From: Flavobacterium nackdongense
GTDB lineage: Bacteria; Bacteroidota; Bacteroidia; Flavobacteriales; Flavobacteriaceae
Length of the DNA: 64,000 nucleotides
Assembly (NCBI RefSeq): GCF_004355225.1
Contig: NZ_CP037933.1
Location: 372,001-436,000 of the forward strand
Reading direction: 5' to 3'
Made by a program: the position numbers and the translations under genes. Below are positions 62,700 to 64,000 of this stretch, in pieces. Under the pieces are notes generated by a model. That model made no database searches and was not told where the DNA came from. It saw nothing but the letters and a program-made list of their open reading frames with translations. How positions within the stretch are numbered: the stretch's first letter is position 1; each line of letters opens with the position of its first letter.

Positions 62700-63752
62700 T
62701 TATGATTTTTTCAAGAAATCTCCATTATTAACATCCTTCAAAAATTGGATAATACCAGGAAAATAATGTTGCTGATCGTCATATTGCGAGCAATGGCTTC
62801 CGTTTGGACAAAATAAAAATCGTCCATTTTGTACTTCTTTTGAAATCCATTTCATATGTTCTGGATCCATTGTATCGTATTTAGAACCGATAGCTAAAGT
62901 AGGTACTGTCAATGTTTTTAATTTTGAAGTGATATCCCAGTCTTTTAAGGTGGCATCTCCGGTAATTCCAAACTCACTCGGGCCTTGCATATAAACATAT
63001 ACATTGGGATTTAAATGCTTGAACGCTCTATTTATGGATTCCGGCCATTTGTCAATCGGCAGTCTCAGAATATGTTCTGTGTAATAGTATTTGAATAGCA
63101 GTTCAGTATATTTCGGATTGGAATAGTCTTTGTTTTTTTCGAATGTTTTGATTTGGTTGAAAACGGATGTTGGTAGTTTTGGACCCAATACTTCTTCAGC
63201 ATATTTATTGTAAGCTGGTGCGCTTGCCATCATATTGGAAATGATTAAACCTTTCAGATTTTTTTGGTATTTCAGCGCATATTCCATTGCGAGAATACCT
63301 CCCCAAGATTGCCCTAATAGATAAAAATTGGTATTGTCTAATTGTAAAGCTTTCCGAACTTGTTCTACTTCTTCTACAAATCGTTCTGTAGTCCAAAGTC
63401 GGTTGTCATTGGGTTGGTCACTATAATAGGAGCCTAATTGGTCGTAATAAATGTATTCTATACTTTCTTGCGGAAAATAGCCATCAAAACTTTCAAAGAA
63501 TTCGTGTGTTCCGCCCGGTCCGCCGTGCAGCAGCAGTACTTTTATTTTAGGATTATTTCCCACTCTTTTTGTCCAAACATTGAATTTACCAATAGGAGTG
63601 GAGATGGGAATCATTTTGATTCCGCCTGTAAATTGGTCGTCGCGCTGAGTAAAGTCAAGGTAATTTGCTTTCAGCGCCTCGTCTGGGTTGTTTTTGCATC
63701 CACTAAATAATATAATACTCAATACTAGTAAACCGAAATTTTTGATTTTCAT
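62700..63752 (-). CDS. S33-family alpha/beta hydrolase lipoprotein (prolyl aminopeptidase-like)
   Basis: A 350-aa protein with a lipobox (ILFSGC, Cys about residue 20). The alpha/beta-hydrolase core has LLHGGPGGTHEFFESF (oxyanion region), nucleophile GQSWGGILAMEY, acid in GSKYDTMDPEH and His in NGSHCSQYDD. HGGPGG plus GQSWGG is typical of proline iminopeptidases. It probably acts on small peptides or esters in the periplasm. It is separated from its neighbours by promoter-length gaps. Confidence 0.9.
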   Translation of the reverse strand: MKIKNFGLLVLSIILFSGCKNNPDEALKANYLDFTQRDDQFTGGIKMIPISTPIGKFNVWTKRVGNNPKIKVLLLHGGPGGTHEFFESFDGYFPQESIEYIYYDQLGSYYSDQPNDNRLWTTERFVEEVEQVRKALQLDNTNFYLLGQSWGGILAMEYALKYQKNLKGLIISNMMASAPAYNKYAEEVLGPKLPTSVFNQIKTFEKNKDYSNPKYTELLFKYYYTEHILRLPIDKWPESINRAFKHLNPNVYVYMQGPSEFGITGDATLKDWDITSKLKTLTVPTLAIGSKYDTMDPEHMKWISKEVQNGRFLFCPNGSHCSQYDDQQHYFPGIIQFLKDVNNGDFLKKS

Positions 63753-63814
63753 AATTAAATATTTTAACTATTTACGTTAAATACTATTTTACAATTGATG
63801 GTTTGCCTTCATTT

Positions 63815-64000
63815 TTACCCATAAATTTTACGAAATAAATCACTGTATTTTTCCATTACGATTTTTCGTTTTAACTTCATTGTTGGAGTGAGGTGTCCTC
63901 CATTTATGGACCAGACATCTGGGGTTAATTCGAAACGCTTGATTTTTTCCCAGTTCCCAAATTTTTCATTTAATCTATCCACTTCGTCTTGAATACGTTC
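63815..64000 (-). CDS. Long-chain acyl-CoA synthetase, C-terminal end (partial)
   Basis: The last 61 codons of a gene that continues past the window edge. The peptide ends with VWSINGGHLTPTMKLKRKIV and then MEKYSDLFRKIYG, the conserved C-terminal block of AMP-forming long-chain fatty-acid-CoA ligases (FAA1/FadD15 type), where the Lys of LTPTMKLKR is the catalytic lysine. It would activate fatty acids for the beta-oxidation genes downstream on the same strand. Confidence 0.9.
   Translation of the reverse strand, partial: ERIQDEVDRLNEKFGNWEKIKRFELTPDVWSINGGHLTPTMKLKRKIVMEKYSDLFRKIYG

Overview
The window looks like the chromosome of a Flavobacteriaceae bacterium (Bacteroidota), most likely Flavobacterium or a close relative. 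The signs are: AT-rich DNA; TAnnTTTG-type -7 promoter boxes; a type IX secretion (T9SS) sorting domain and the T9SS regulator PorX; a fused lpxC/fabZ gene; DUF4846-, DUF3570- and DUF4266-like proteins; and several families of palindromic intergenic repeats. No rRNA, tRNA, CRISPR array, prophage or intact insertion sequence was seen.

Region 1 (1-9014) starts inside a large secreted FG-GAP/ASPIC protein with a T9SS tail. A regulatory trio follows: a sigma-54 activator of the NtrC type, a FIST sensory protein, and a 1399-aa hybrid histidine kinase with six PAS domains. Region 2 (9031-24100) is an exopolysaccharide locus: a lone receiver protein, Wza-like export lipoprotein, Wzc-like chain-length protein with a decayed kinase domain, flippase, four glycosyltransferases, an O-antigen-type polymerase, a LbH acyltransferase, a WecA-like initiating transferase, and a very unusual 793-aa protein joining an APH-like kinase, a nucleotidyltransferase-like module and a thymidylate-kinase-like module. 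Three gaps in or before this locus each carry the palindrome TTCCAAAATTTGGAA (or a close variant) about 62-64 bp upstream of a sigma-54-like -24 element. My main inference is that the adjacent sigma-54 activator controls three transcription units of the locus through these sites.

Region 3 (24101-36602) is mixed: a large MscS channel, a DUF4258-like protein, alanine dehydrogenase, TsaE, PorX, a YwqK/TPR exported protein, an exported unknown, RDD and VOC proteins, and an HD phosphohydrolase. Its gaps are rich in inverted repeats. Region 4 (36733-43650) is the lipid A block lpxD, lpxC/fabZ, lpxA with efp, a second lpxD-like gene, an NTF2-like protein and sucD, then a GIY-YIG-like protein. Region 5 (43708-49759) holds a di-haem peroxidase (minus strand), a structured leader before fabG, a VWA membrane protein, and a DUF4846/M15-peptidase pair bounded by a 35-bp direct repeat copied from the 3' end of the VWA gene.

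Region 6 (49957-55768) is a probable extracytoplasmic flavinylation/redox locus: thioredoxin-like protein, ApbE, DUF4266 lipoprotein, DUF3570 protein with two candidate FMN-attachment motifs, a two-component system and a small DUF2231-like membrane protein. Region 7 (55859-64000, minus strand) is fatty-acid beta-oxidation: acyl-CoA dehydrogenase, thiolase, fused hydroxyacyl-CoA dehydrogenase/enoyl-CoA hydratase and a MarR regulator, then a membrane protein, an S33 hydrolase and the end of an acyl-CoA synthetase. Two of its gaps are filled by a long G/C-rich palindromic element that also occurs after efp.
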